From Dyella_A sp051962475 (GTDB lineage Bacteria > Pseudomonadota > Gammaproteobacteria > Xanthomonadales > Rhodanobacteraceae): DNA of 64,000 bases. Position 1 is the stretch's first letter, and each line of letters starts with the position of its first letter. The translations under genes were made by a program, and so were the position numbers. Shown here piece after piece: positions 1 to 8,222 of this stretch. The notes under the pieces were generated by a model, which saw only the letters and a program-made list of their open reading frames with translations, was not told where the DNA came from and made no database searches. The stretch lies in the NCBI RefSeq assembly GCF_051962475.1, contig NZ_JBQCCF010000032.1, positions 1 to 64,000 on the forward strand. The letters are read 5' to 3'.

Positions 1-56
1 TGAAAGCTCGCAGGTCCTGGCCTTCTGTAGGGGAACCGAAAGCTCGCCCGCCTTTG

Positions 57-103
57 CTCCCTCTCCCCTGGCGCAGCCGGGGGAGAGGGCTGGGGTGAGG
101 GGG
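57..103. repeat. REP-like palindromic repeat, copy 1
   Basis: A GC-rich imperfect palindrome (ctccctctcccc ... ggggagaggg) followed by a ctggggtgagggg tail. Two further copies lie at 434-480 (inverted) and 502-548 around the following gene. Repeats of this look are dispersed between genes in Xanthomonadales and related bacteria. It ends 12 bases before the DUF559 start codon. Confidence 0.75.
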
Positions 104-115
104 GCTCTTTAACCC

Positions 116-559
116 ATGGAACGCGCCAAGACATTCCGCCATAACCAGACCGACGCCGAGCGCAAGCTCTGGAACCGCCTGCGCGCCGCTCAGCTGGGCG
201 TGAAGTTCCGTCGTCAGCATCCGGTTGCTGGCTACTTCGCGGACTTCTGCTGCGTCGAACACTCGCTGATCGTGGAGCTGGACGGCGGCCAGCATGGTGA
301 GCCCTCCGACGCCAAGCGCACTGCCGATCTCGAGCAGGCAGGCTTTCGCGTGCTGCGGTTCTGGAATGACGACGTGTTGCTGCGAACGGAAGATGTGCTG
401 GAGGAGATTGTTCGGGTGCTCAAGCAAAAGCGGCCCCCTCACCCCAACCCTCTCCCCCGGCGCCGCCGGGGGAGAGGGAGTTTGAGCGGGCGAGCCGTTG
501 GCTCCCTCTCCTCCGGCGGCGCCGGGGGAGAGGGCCGGGGTGAGGGGGCGCCTTTCATC
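116..559 (+). CDS. DUF559 endonuclease-like domain, no stop codon of its own
   Basis: Residues 1-105 form a DUF559 domain, a small Vsr/restriction-endonuclease-like fold. The core motif FCCVEHSLIVELDGGQH is visible, with the E-x-D pattern usual for this family. The biochemical role of the family is not established. The frame does not stop after the domain: it runs through two inverted REP-like repeats, giving a low-complexity P/R/G linker, and continues without interruption into EpmA, so the open frame is 116-1519 (467 aa). Either a fused protein is made or the downstream gene uses its own start at 560. No strong Shine-Dalgarno sequence precedes the ATG at 116. Confidence 0.6.
434..480. repeat. 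REP-like palindromic repeat, copy 2 (inverted)
   Basis: Starts ccccctcaccccaaccct and forms a perfect inner hairpin (ctcccccggc / gccgggggag). It is the inverse orientation of the copy at 502-548 and lies inside the DUF559-EpmA reading frame, encoding the linker residues PPHPNPLPRRRRGRG. Confidence 0.75.
502..548. repeat. REP-like palindromic repeat, copy 3
   Basis: Same family as the copies at 57-103 and 434-480 and facing copy 2, so the pair forms a larger inverted structure. It ends 11 bases before the TTG that could start EpmA and may carry translation signals or a transcript-processing hairpin; that is inference. Confidence 0.75.
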
Positions 560-1519
560 TTGTCAGCCAATAACCCCCACGCCGCCCTCCACCTGCGCGC
601 CGCCGTCTACCGCCTCATCCGCCAGTTCTTCGACACCCGCAGTGTGCTCGAGGTGGAAACGCCCATCCTCTCCGCCGCCGGCAACACCGACCCCAACATC
701 GAGAGCTTCGTCACCCGTTTCACTGGCCACGTCGACGCTGGCGCGCCGCAGCGCTGGATGCGCACTTCGCCGGAGTTTCCGCTCAAGCGCCTGCTCGCCG
801 CGGGCGTGGGCGACTGCTACGAGCTGGGCCGTGTGTTCCGCAACGGCGAGGCCGGCGGGCGGCACAACCCCGAGTTCACCATGCTGGAGTGGTACCGCGT
901 GGGCTGGGATCATCATCGGCTGATGGAGGAAACCGTCGAGCTGGTGCAGGACGCGCTCGCCCTCGTGGGTCGGCGCGCCGAGGTGGTGATCAGCGGTTAT
1001 CGGCAACTGTTCCTCGACGAGCTTGGCATCGACCCGCTGCACGATCCGCTGGAAACCCTCCTGGCGCCGCTGCGCGAGTATGGTATCGACCCGGACGGAC
1101 TGGAGCGCGACGACTGGCTCGATCTGCTGATCACGCACAAGTTGCAGCCGGCGTTTCCGCGCGATCGCATCACGGTGATCCACGACTACCCGGCGAGCCA
1201 GTGCGCGCTGGCGCGCATCCGTCCCGGCGAGCCGCCGCTGGCCGAGCGCTTCGAGCTGTATCTGGGTCGCTATGAGTTGGCCAACGGCTATCACGAGTTG
1301 AACGACGCGGCCGAACAGACCGCGCGATTCACCCGCGACAACGCCAGGCGCCGCGAGCGCGGCCTGCCCGAGGTGCCCGTCGACGCGCGCCTGCTCGCCG
1401 TGCTCGACGCCATGCCCGACTGCGCCGGCGTGGCGCTGGGCATCGAACGCCTGCTGATGTGCCTGGCCGACACCGACGCGATCGCCGACGTGCTGACGTT
1501 TCCGTTCGGCGAGGCGTAA
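560..1519 (+). CDS. epmA: EF-P lysine ligase EpmA (GenX/PoxA)
   Basis: Class II lysyl-tRNA-synthetase-like enzyme without anticodon-binding domain. In its family it attaches (R)-beta-lysine to a conserved lysine of elongation factor P in the cytoplasm. Visible class II motifs: the VLEVETPIL entry strand, motif 2 RVFRNGEAGGRHNPEFTMLEW split around residue 100, and motif 3 GVALGIERLLM near the C-terminus. From the TTG at 560 the protein is 319 aa, the usual length; no other start in this frame gives a normal N-terminus. The frame is open upstream into a DUF559 domain, so a 467-aa fusion is the alternative. The partner genes epmB and efp are not in the window. Confidence 0.88.
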   Translation: MSANNPHAALHLRAAVYRLIRQFFDTRSVLEVETPILSAAGNTDPNIESFVTRFTGHVDAGAPQRWMRTSPEFPLKRLLAAGVGDCYELGRVFRNGEAGGRHNPEFTMLEWYRVGWDHHRLMEETVELVQDALALVGRRAEVVISGYRQLFLDELGIDPLHDPLETLLAPLREYGIDPDGLERDDWLDLLITHKLQPAFPRDRITVIHDYPASQCALARIRPGEPPLAERFELYLGRYELANGYHELNDAAEQTARFTRDNARRRERGLPEVPVDARLLAVLDAMPDCAGVALGIERLLMCLADTDAIADVLTFPFGEA

Positions 1520-1578
1520 CGGCGCAGCCGTCGGTTTGGGCGAGGGGCTGGCTATACTCGACGAGGGGCCGATGCCGG

Positions 1579-1592
1579 GTCGCGGGGGCGAC
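1579..1592 (+). other. Hairpin in the leader of the S9 peptidase gene
   Basis: Perfect 5-bp stem with a GGGG loop (gtcgc gggg gcgac), followed by gcaagcagggcagcaatcc. It lies in the 137-base leader between epmA and the peptidase start. It superficially recalls the P1b stem of c-di-GMP-I riboswitches, but the conserved core is not convincingly present. Reported only as a structured leader. Confidence 0.25.
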
Positions 1593-1656
1593 GCAAGCAG
1601 GGCAGCAATCCGATCGGGTTCGCTGTGACGATCAGTAATTGAAGGGGGATCAAGAT

Positions 1657-3660
1657 ATGCCACGTCATCTTGCCGGGCTATGCCTGGCGGGTCTGTTCGT
1701 ATGGTTTTCCATTGCACCGCAGCCCGCTCGGGCGCAAGCGGCCGCGCAAACACTGCCGGCTTCCGATTTCGCCAAGACGGGATCGCTCAGTCATCCGGCC
1801 ATTTCACCGGACGGCCAGTACCTGGCCCTCTCACTGCATAACGACAAGGCAAAGTGGGGCGAACCGGATCATCAGCTGGTGGTGCTGCATCTTCCGGATC
1901 TGAAATACGTCAGCCGACTGGACATGGTGAGCCACTACCAGCCCGCGCAGATCCTGTGGGTGAGCAACACGCGCATGGTGGTGCCACTGGCCTACACCAC
2001 CAGCGCTCTCGAGGCGCCGCAGGGCACTGGCGACATCATCGCAGTGGATTTCGATGGTGGCCACAAGCAGACGCTCTACAGCCTGCGCCATCGCGGCTCG
2101 CTGCAGGCCGGTCCGCACTCGATGGACATGCCGCGTGGTTTTCCCTCGATCGCTGGCGTGCCGTATCCGCGAAACGGTCATGTGTACATCCAACTGGGCA
2201 TCATTCCCGAGCGGAACGCGGCGGGCGATTGGGACAGCCATCGCAGCCAGATATACGACGTGGATTCGAGCAGCGCCAAGCCGACCCTGATGGGTGATAT
2301 CGACAAGGGCAGCATGTCCTTCGTGGTGCACGACGGCGTGGCGCGGCTGGCCTACGGCACCACCGACGCGCACAGCATCGACGTGTATGCACGTGCCGAT
2401 GGCCAGGCGGCCTGGAAGCGCCTGCCGGACAGCGTGACCGGCAAACATCTCTCCCCGTTGAGGATCAGCCGTGACGGGCAGACCCTCTGGTCGCTATACA
2501 GCAACGCAGGTGGCCCGGATCAGCTGGTAGCCAGCCGCCTCGATGGCAGCGGGCGACAAGTACTCGCCAGTGATGATTTCGCCTCGGTCGGTGACGTGCT
2601 GTGGGATGTGCAGAGCGGCAAGCCGTACGCCGCGCTGTTCGAGACCGGGCGGCCGCATCTGAGCTATCTGGATGACAGTCTGAGTGCTCAGGTGCTCAAG
2701 GCACTCAATGGCAAGTTCACCGACCACTTGGTGTTGTTGGGAGGCGGCGACGAGGCGGGCAAGCGGCTACTGGTAGTGGCGCAGAGCGACCGGGATCCGG
2801 GCAGCCTGGCACTGTTCGACACCGGCACGATGGGATTGCAGCCGCTGTTCCAGATCGAGCCGTGGATCCACGCCGAGCGGATGGCCGAGCGTCGTCCGTT
2901 CCGCTTCAAGGCCAGTGACGGCATGGAGCTGGAGGGGTATCTCACCGTGCCGCACGGGGCGACCGACAAGCGCCTTCCCACGGTGCTGTTGCCGCACGGT
3001 GGTCCGATCGGCGTGCGTGACGGCTGGACCTACGACACCGACGCGCAGTTCCTCGCCAGCCGCGGCTATGCGGTGGTGCAGGTGAATTACCGTGGTTCGG
3101 CTGGTCGCGGTCCGGCATTCGAGATGGCCGGCTACAGGCATTTCGGCGATCGCATCCAGCGCGACTTGCTTGACGGCCTGCACTGGGCGATCGACCAAGG
3201 CTACGCCGACAAGGATCGGGTCTGCGTGTACGGCGGAAGCTTCGGCGGCTACTCCTCGTTGATGCAGCCGATCCTCGCTCCGGGCCAGTACAAGTGCGCG
3301 ATCGACTACGCTGGCGTGTCGGACTGGAGCATCGGTTTCGAGCGCAGCGACACCTCGCACATGCGCGTGGGCCGGACCTATTTCGCCGAGGCGATCGGCG
3401 ACGAGGCGACCGCCAAAGCGATCTCGCCGCTGTACCAGCTGGACAAGTTCAACGTGCCGGTGCTGATTGCCCACGGCGAGGACGATCCGCGCGTGCCGTA
3501 CCAGAACGCCACCCGCTTGCGCGACGCGCTGAACAAGGCAGGCAAGCCGTACGAGTGGCTGAGCAAGCCGAAGGAGGGCCACGGGTTCTACGCGCAGGAA
3601 AATCGCGAGGAGCTGTACCAGAAGATGGAAGCGTTCCTCGGCAAGTACCTCGGCCACTGA
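1657..3660 (+). CDS. Secreted S9-family prolyl oligopeptidase-like peptidase
   Basis: Serine peptidase of clan SC, family S9 (acylaminoacyl-peptidase/DPP-like), 667 aa. A signal peptide ends near PARAQA (about residue 26), so it is periplasmic or exported. Residues about 30-400 look like a beta-propeller (SPDGQYLALS, SRDGQTLWSL repeats) and about 420-667 are the alpha/beta-hydrolase domain. The catalytic triad is visible: Ser528 in GGSFGGYSS, Asp610 in HGEDDPRVP and His642 in KEGHGF. The ATG at 1657 is chosen over the in-frame TTG at 1639 because AAGGGGGA lies 7 bases upstream. A strong hairpin follows the stop. Substrate unknown. Confidence 0.9.
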   Translation: MPRHLAGLCLAGLFVWFSIAPQPARAQAAAQTLPASDFAKTGSLSHPAISPDGQYLALSLHNDKAKWGEPDHQLVVLHLPDLKYVSRLDMVSHYQPAQILWVSNTRMVVPLAYTTSALEAPQGTGDIIAVDFDGGHKQTLYSLRHRGSLQAGPHSMDMPRGFPSIAGVPYPRNGHVYIQLGIIPERNAAGDWDSHRSQIYDVDSSSAKPTLMGDIDKGSMSFVVHDGVARLAYGTTDAHSIDVYARADGQAAWKRLPDSVTGKHLSPLRISRDGQTLWSLYSNAGGPDQLVASRLDGSGRQVLASDDFASVGDVLWDVQSGKPYAALFETGRPHLSYLDDSLSAQVLKALNGKFTDHLVLLGGGDEAGKRLLVVAQSDRDPGSLALFDTGTMGLQPLFQIEPWIHAERMAERRPFRFKASDGMELEGYLTVPHGATDKRLPTVLLPHGGPIGVRDGWTYDTDAQFLASRGYAVVQVNYRGSAGRGPAFEMAGYRHFGDRIQRDLLDGLHWAIDQGYADKDRVCVYGGSFGGYSSLMQPILAPGQYKCAIDYAGVSDWSIGFERSDTSHMRVGRTYFAEAIGDEATAKAISPLYQLDKFNVPVLIAHGEDDPRVPYQNATRLRDALNKAGKPYEWLSKPKEGHGFYAQENREELYQKMEAFLGKYLGH

Positions 3661-3671
3661 GGCACGTACAA

Positions 3672-3703
3672 GGCGATGCCGAGGGGGGACCCTCGGCATC
3701 GCC
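3672..3703. terminator. Bidirectional hairpin between convergent genes
   Basis: A 13-bp perfect stem (ggcgatgccgagg / cctcggcatcgcc) with a 6-base loop, between the stop of the S9 peptidase (3660) and the stop of the DUF4785 gene (3710). No T-tract on either strand, so termination efficiency is uncertain. Confidence 0.6.
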
Positions 3704-3709
3704 GCACGG

Positions 3710-4972
3710 TTACGGTCGATCGAATCGCAGCGCCAGCGCGCGGCGTTCCACCAGGCTGATCGCGGGTTGGTCCTGCAGGCGCAGGTCGCGCAGCTCGTAG
3801 GGCGCACCGATGCCCGTGAGGCTGGACGGATCGAAGCGCAGCACCAGCTGACGTTCGCCCGGCGTCAGCCAGGCGGCCGACTGGGCGTATGCGCCCGGCA
3901 CCATGCGCCCCTTGGCATCGCGCCCGTACAGCACGCCAGACACGGCGAAGCGACTGGCGCTGTCCACCGTGACACCCAGTGCGATGTCGATGCCGTGGCG
4001 CCCGGCGTGGCGGGTGTCCGCCGTGCCGCTCAGCTTCGCGTCGGGCGTGGCCACGGCGAACACGCTGGTGGTGTCGCGACGCACTGCATGGCCCTGGCCA
4101 TCGTCGCCGATCGTGAAGCTGTGCAGCTCCCACAGCCCGGGCGTACTGCTCGGTTGCACTGGCGCCACGTCGGTGCTGAAGCTGCCGTCGGTGTTGGCGC
4201 GATAGTCGAGCAGGGTGGTGCGGCCATCCGGGGCGCGCAGGAAGCCGCCGACCGATTGCAGCGGTCGCGCGCGATCGCCGTCCTTCATCGCCACGCGCAG
4301 GTGCAGGCGCTGGCCCAGCAGCAGGTCGTCGCGGTCGGCCTTGGCGGTCACCGTGAACGCGCTCTTCGGCTCGAACACATGGACCACGTAGCGGCCGCTG
4401 GCGCTCGGGGCCTGCAGCGTCATCGGCCCGGCACCCAGCTCGGGACGCAGCTGCATGACCAGCGAGGCATCGGGTACGGCCATGCCCGTGGCACGCAGCG
4501 CCGCGACGTCGCCGACCGTGCTGGCCGCACGCTCGCCGGCCAGCGTCTGGCCGTGGATGCGAACGTTCACCGTCGCGGCATCGAGTCGACCGCCCTTGGG
4601 GTCGCTGGGGCTGACCCGGATCACCGCGCCGGGCGCGGACAGTGGCAGTTCCACGCCGCGTTGCATTTCGGTGGCCGAGACGTCGGTCCAGTACTCGCGA
4701 CTGGCGTGGGCGAACGGCTGCGGTAGCGGATCCACGGGTGCATCGGGGGGCAACACCCAGCTCACGCTGACCGGCTGGCGCTCGGCATGCGGGCGCGGAA
4801 CGTCCACGCCGACCAGCGCCGTCGTGTGGTTGACGGCAGCGGGCGGCGCGGCCTGCAACGCGAGCGGCACCATGTCGTTCGGTGCGGCGGGCAACAGCAC
4901 GTGCGTCGTGGCGAAAGAGGAAGAGGCAAAGAGGCCGGCGACGATGCCGGCGGCAAGGATCCGTCGATTCAT
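3710..4972 (-). CDS. DUF4785-like exported protein
   Basis: Exported protein of 420 aa with a signal peptide (LAAGIVAGLFASSSFA, cleavage near residue 22). The remainder is beta-rich, with Ig-like stretches (LLLGQRLHLRVAMKDG, LWELHSFTIGDDG), and resembles the DUF4785 family, for which no reaction is known. The start is taken as the ATG at 4972 (MNRRILAAG), 8 bases after AAGGGG; an in-frame GTG at 4981 overlaps that site. It begins 5 bases after the stop of the lipase-like gene, so the two are almost certainly co-transcribed. It may help fold or act with that hydrolase (inference). Confidence 0.75.
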   Translation of the reverse strand: MNRRILAAGIVAGLFASSSFATTHVLLPAAPNDMVPLALQAAPPAAVNHTTALVGVDVPRPHAERQPVSVSWVLPPDAPVDPLPQPFAHASREYWTDVSATEMQRGVELPLSAPGAVIRVSPSDPKGGRLDAATVNVRIHGQTLAGERAASTVGDVAALRATGMAVPDASLVMQLRPELGAGPMTLQAPSASGRYVVHVFEPKSAFTVTAKADRDDLLLGQRLHLRVAMKDGDRARPLQSVGGFLRAPDGRTTLLDYRANTDGSFSTDVAPVQPSSTPGLWELHSFTIGDDGQGHAVRRDTTSVFAVATPDAKLSGTADTRHAGRHGIDIALGVTVDSASRFAVSGVLYGRDAKGRMVPGAYAQSAAWLTPGERQLVLRFDPSSLTGIGAPYELRDLRLQDQPAISLVERRALALRFDRP

Positions 4973-4977
4973 CGCGA

Positions 4978-5838
4978 TCACCCCTTCAGGTCGTTGGCGA
5001 GGATGGAGGGCAGGCCGAAGCAGGCGCGTCGGCTCTGGTTGTGGTTAAGCACCTGACCGCTGCTGGTGCGCGAGGTGTCCTTGAACCACAGCGTGCCGGC
5101 AGCCTGGGCGCTGGAGCATTCGATGAAGCCGTCCGAGCAGCTGCTCAGCCAGTTCTGGGTGATCTCCAGCCCCACGCTCTGGGTGTAGCCGCCGCAGTAG
5201 GCCTGGCTCGACCACACCGCCGACACCACGTCGGTGCCGACGACGTCGCGGAACGCCACGGGCAGGGCCGGCCGGCCGCTGGTGCCGAGCAGGTACTGCT
5301 GGTTGTAGGTGGCCATCCAGCCGAGCTGCTGCTGACGCACCGCGTCGGACTTGTAGCCGAGCAGCCAGCCCAGCGAGGTCTCGAACACGTTGCCGGCGAT
5401 CACCGCGTCGGCCAGCGGCGTGCCAGCGCTGGACGGGGCGATGGCGTCCACCTTGACGATGCGCTGGATGATCGCCGGATAGCGCGCGTCGTAGGTGGGG
5501 TTGGACAGTATCCAGCGCATCACATTGCCGCCGTTGGAATGCGTGATGACGATCAGGCGGTCGATGTTGCGGCTCTGGATGAAGCTGGTGAGCTGGCCGG
5601 CGAGGCAGCCGGCGGCGCGGTCGTCCCACATGTACTGGTCGAAATCGCAGTTCACCACCAGCAGGTTGTTGCGGTCGGCGAGCCCGTTGCGGATGCCCTC
5701 GACCATGTCCGATTGCCAGTAGTCGTTGTAGGCATCGGTCTGCTTGCCCGTGCCATGTACCAGCGCCACCCCGGTAGCGGCGTGCACCCCTACGCTGGCG
5801 GTCATCGCCAGCGCTCCCATCAGCATCATGCGTTGCAT
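4978..5838 (-). CDS. Secreted lipase-like alpha/beta hydrolase
   Basis: 286 aa with a signal peptide (MQRMMLMGALAMTASVGVHA). The mature N-terminus VALVHGTGKQTDAYNDYW carries the oxyanion-hole HG motif, and VITHSNGGNVM is the nucleophile elbow, a variant of GxSxG with Thr in place of the first Gly. Several Cys residues in the second half may form disulfides. These features fit an exported triacylglycerol lipase or esterase, but the substrate cannot be read from sequence. The ATG at 5838 has GGGAGAGA just upstream. It leads a two-gene operon with the DUF4785 protein. Confidence 0.75.
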   Translation of the reverse strand: MQRMMLMGALAMTASVGVHAATGVALVHGTGKQTDAYNDYWQSDMVEGIRNGLADRNNLLVVNCDFDQYMWDDRAAGCLAGQLTSFIQSRNIDRLIVITHSNGGNVMRWILSNPTYDARYPAIIQRIVKVDAIAPSSAGTPLADAVIAGNVFETSLGWLLGYKSDAVRQQQLGWMATYNQQYLLGTSGRPALPVAFRDVVGTDVVSAVWSSQAYCGGYTQSVGLEITQNWLSSCSDGFIECSSAQAAGTLWFKDTSRTSSGQVLNHNQSRRACFGLPSILANDLKG

Positions 5839-6114
5839 GCGTGTCTCTCCCTCAAGGCGGCATCGCCGCGTGGGGCCGCCCTGCGCGGTGCAGGCACGGA
5901 CGAGACAAACCCTCCGTGGCTTGCGTGCAGTTCGACCGTCGGTGGTGCCGTCGCGGCACCGGTGAACGCCGCGATCTCCCCTGATGACCATGCGGCGGCG
6001 CATGGAATCTAGCAGCGCCGGTTTGCCGCGGTCTTGCCGCAGCGCAGCCGGAGTGCGACGTGGTCGACAAATACGGCCATCGGCTATCGTTGCCGCCCTC
6101 TCACTGCCATCGCG

Positions 6115-7434
6115 ATGCGCATGCACGACACTACCGCCGCGGGTCCTTCCACCACCGATCGCCTGAGCCGCGGCGACCTGCGTACGCTTGGGCTGGCCGC
6201 GCTCGGCGGAGCGCTGGAGTTCTACGACTTCGTGGTGTTCGTGTTTCTCACGGTGCCGCTGAGCGAGCTGTTCTTCCCCAAGGGCACGGCGCCGTGGCTG
6301 GCGCAGCTGCAGGTGTTCGGCATCTTCGCGGCGGGGTATCTGGCGCGGCCGCTGGGCGGCATCGTGATGGCGCATTACGGCGATCTATTGGGACGCAAGC
6401 GCATGTTCACGCTCAGCGTGTTCCTGATGGCGCTGCCTACGCTGGCGATCGGTCTGCTGCCGGTGTATGCGCAGATCGGCGCGCTCGCGCCGGTGCTGCT
6501 GCTGGCATTGCGCGTGCTGCAGGGCATCGCGGTGGGCGGCGAGGTGCCGGGCGCCTGGGTGTTCGTGGCCGAGCACGTGCCGGCACGACGCGTCGGCATC
6601 GCCTGTGCCAGCCTCACCAGCGGGCTCACGGTGGGCATCCTCATCGGTTCGCTTCTCACCGCGGCGATCCACGAGCGGATGACGCCCGCGCAATTGCTCG
6701 ACTACGGCTGGCGGCTGCCGTTCCTGGCCGGCGGCGTGTTCGGTTTCATCGCGGTGTGGCTGCGGCGCTGGCTGCGCGAGACGCCGGTGTTCGAGGCAAT
6801 GCAGGCGCGGCGCGCGCTGGCCGACGAGTTGCCGCTCAAACGCGTGCTGCGCGAACACCGTAGCGCGGTGGTGCGCTCGATGGCGGTGACCTGGACGCTC
6901 ACCGCGGCGATCGTGGTGGTGATCCTGATGACGCCGACGCTGGTGCAGGCGGTGTTCCACCTGCCGCCGGCCACGGCATTCCTGGGCAACAGCCTGGCCT
7001 CGTTCGCGCTGGCGGTCGGCTGCCTGGCGTTCGGTGCGGCCGCGGACCGCTTCGGCGTGGCACGCACGCTGGCCGTCGGCGCGGTGCTGATGACGCTGGC
7101 AACGGGCGCGCTCTACCTTGACCTGCAGTTTGGCGGAGCGCATTTCCTGCCGCTGTATGCGCTGGCGGGTTTCACCGTGGGCGTGGTGGGCGTGGTGCCC
7201 ACGGTGATGGTCGACGCGTTCCCGCCGGCGGTGCGCTTCAGCGGGCTGTCGTTCTCCTACAACGTGGCGTACGCCGTGTTCGGCGGCATCACGCCGCCGC
7301 TGATCGGCGCACTGGTGAAAGGCCTCGGTCCAACGGCACCGGCGTATTACGTGGCGCTGGCCGCGCTGGCGGCAGTGCTGGTGGCTGCCGGCTTGCGGGG
7401 CGGTGGCCGAATCGCGGAAAAGCGTCGGGGCTGA
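6115..7434 (+). CDS. MFS transporter, metabolite:H+ symporter type
   Basis: Inner-membrane transporter of 439 aa with about 12 hydrophobic segments. The cytoplasmic loop-2 signature RPLGGIVMAHYGDLLGRKR identifies the major facilitator superfamily, and GGALEFYDFVVFVFL plus GGEVPGAW are typical of the MHS subfamily (ProP, ShiA, KgtP). Substrate not predictable. Two ATGs (6115 and 6121) are possible and neither has a clear ribosome site. It is divergent from the lipase operon; the 276 bases between them hold both promoters and I see no other gene there. The stop codon lies inside a REP-like repeat. Confidence 0.85.
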   Translation: MRMHDTTAAGPSTTDRLSRGDLRTLGLAALGGALEFYDFVVFVFLTVPLSELFFPKGTAPWLAQLQVFGIFAAGYLARPLGGIVMAHYGDLLGRKRMFTLSVFLMALPTLAIGLLPVYAQIGALAPVLLLALRVLQGIAVGGEVPGAWVFVAEHVPARRVGIACASLTSGLTVGILIGSLLTAAIHERMTPAQLLDYGWRLPFLAGGVFGFIAVWLRRWLRETPVFEAMQARRALADELPLKRVLREHRSAVVRSMAVTWTLTAAIVVVILMTPTLVQAVFHLPPATAFLGNSLASFALAVGCLAFGAAADRFGVARTLAVGAVLMTLATGALYLDLQFGGAHFLPLYALAGFTVGVVGVVPTVMVDAFPPAVRFSGLSFSYNVAYAVFGGITPPLIGALVKGLGPTAPAYYVALAALAAVLVAAGLRGGGRIAEKRRG

Positions 7435-7488
7435 AGCCCCTCCCACAACCTGCCACTTCGCCCCTGTAGGAGCGACTTCAGTCGCGAT
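7425..7488. repeat. Pair of REP-like hairpins overlapping a stop codon
   Basis: Two short dyads, tcggggctgaagcccctccc (7425-7444) and taggagcgacttcagtcgcg (about 7468-7487). Both are of the kind scattered through xanthomonad genomes. The tga of the first supplies the stop codon of the MFS gene. They may also serve as the 3' end signal of that transcript. Confidence 0.7.
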
Positions 7489-7524
7489 GCTCTTCGGCAA
7501 GGCGACCCGATTCGCCCCGATTAT

Positions 7525-8211
7525 CTAGAACTCCAACTCCTGCGCCGCGCACAGGTAGTCGTTGAGCGGGGCGATGTGGCGGTAGATGTCCACCAGCGTC
7601 GGCAGCAATTTCGGTGAGCAGGCGAGCGCCTCGTCGAAGCCCTGGCCGGCGGCGAAATCCTTGCGCTTGAGGTCGTCGATCAGCTCGTGCCCGGGATCGA
7701 ACCCACGCGGCGGGCGGCTCAGCGACTCGCCCCAGAATTCGAAGCGCTCGCGGAACGCCTTGCTGTGCGTAGCCTTCTTCCACGCCGCCGGGTTGTCGGC
7801 GATGAAGCCACGGATGCGTTTGAGGTCATCCGGTTCCGGATGCCACATGCCGCCGCCGGCGAAGCAGTCGCCGGGCTGGATGTGCACGTAGAACGAGGGC
7901 GCGGCGATCTCGTGCCGACGCTCGTGGAAGAAGCGCGCGCCCTGCCAGGTCTTGTACGGCAGCTTGTTGTTGGAGAAGCGCGTGTCGCGGTGGATGCGGA
8001 ACAGCGAACCGCCGTTCTTGCGCGCGTCGGCGCGGTAGTGCGGGCTGATCTTCGCGATCGGCGCCTGCATGTCGGCGATCAGGGCGAGGAACGGCTCGCG
8101 CACGTGCTGCTCGTAGTCGGCCTTGTGGTCGAGGAACCACTCACGGCTGTTGTGGCGGCCCAGGGCGTTGAGAAAGCGGAAGGTGGCGGGCGAAAAGTAG
8201 GTAGCGGGCAT
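7525..8211 (-). CDS. DUF2461 domain-containing protein
   Basis: 228-aa cytoplasmic protein that matches the DUF2461/TIGR02453 pattern over its whole length: FRFLNALGRHNSREWFLDHK at the N-terminus, SLFRIHRDTRFSNNKLPYKT in the middle and GGGMWHPEPDDL. No enzymatic role is established for the family. It starts 11 bases before the exonuclease I stop region ends on the same strand (ATG 8211, exoI stop 8223 lies upstream), so the two are probably co-transcribed as sbcB then DUF2461. Confidence 0.85.
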   Translation of the reverse strand: MPATYFSPATFRFLNALGRHNSREWFLDHKADYEQHVREPFLALIADMQAPIAKISPHYRADARKNGGSLFRIHRDTRFSNNKLPYKTWQGARFFHERRHEIAAPSFYVHIQPGDCFAGGGMWHPEPDDLKRIRGFIADNPAAWKKATHSKAFRERFEFWGESLSRPPRGFDPGHELIDDLKRKDFAAGQGFDEALACSPKLLPTLVDIYRHIAPLNDYLCAAQELEF

Positions 8212-8222
8212 CGTCGGTGGCG

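Noticed and set aside
1571..1640. Possible SRP RNA or c-di-GMP riboswitch before the S9 peptidase gene.
   Set aside because: The SRP core (GGAAGGAAGCAGCC-type) and the GEMM core with its second stem are not present; only one short hairpin can be defended.
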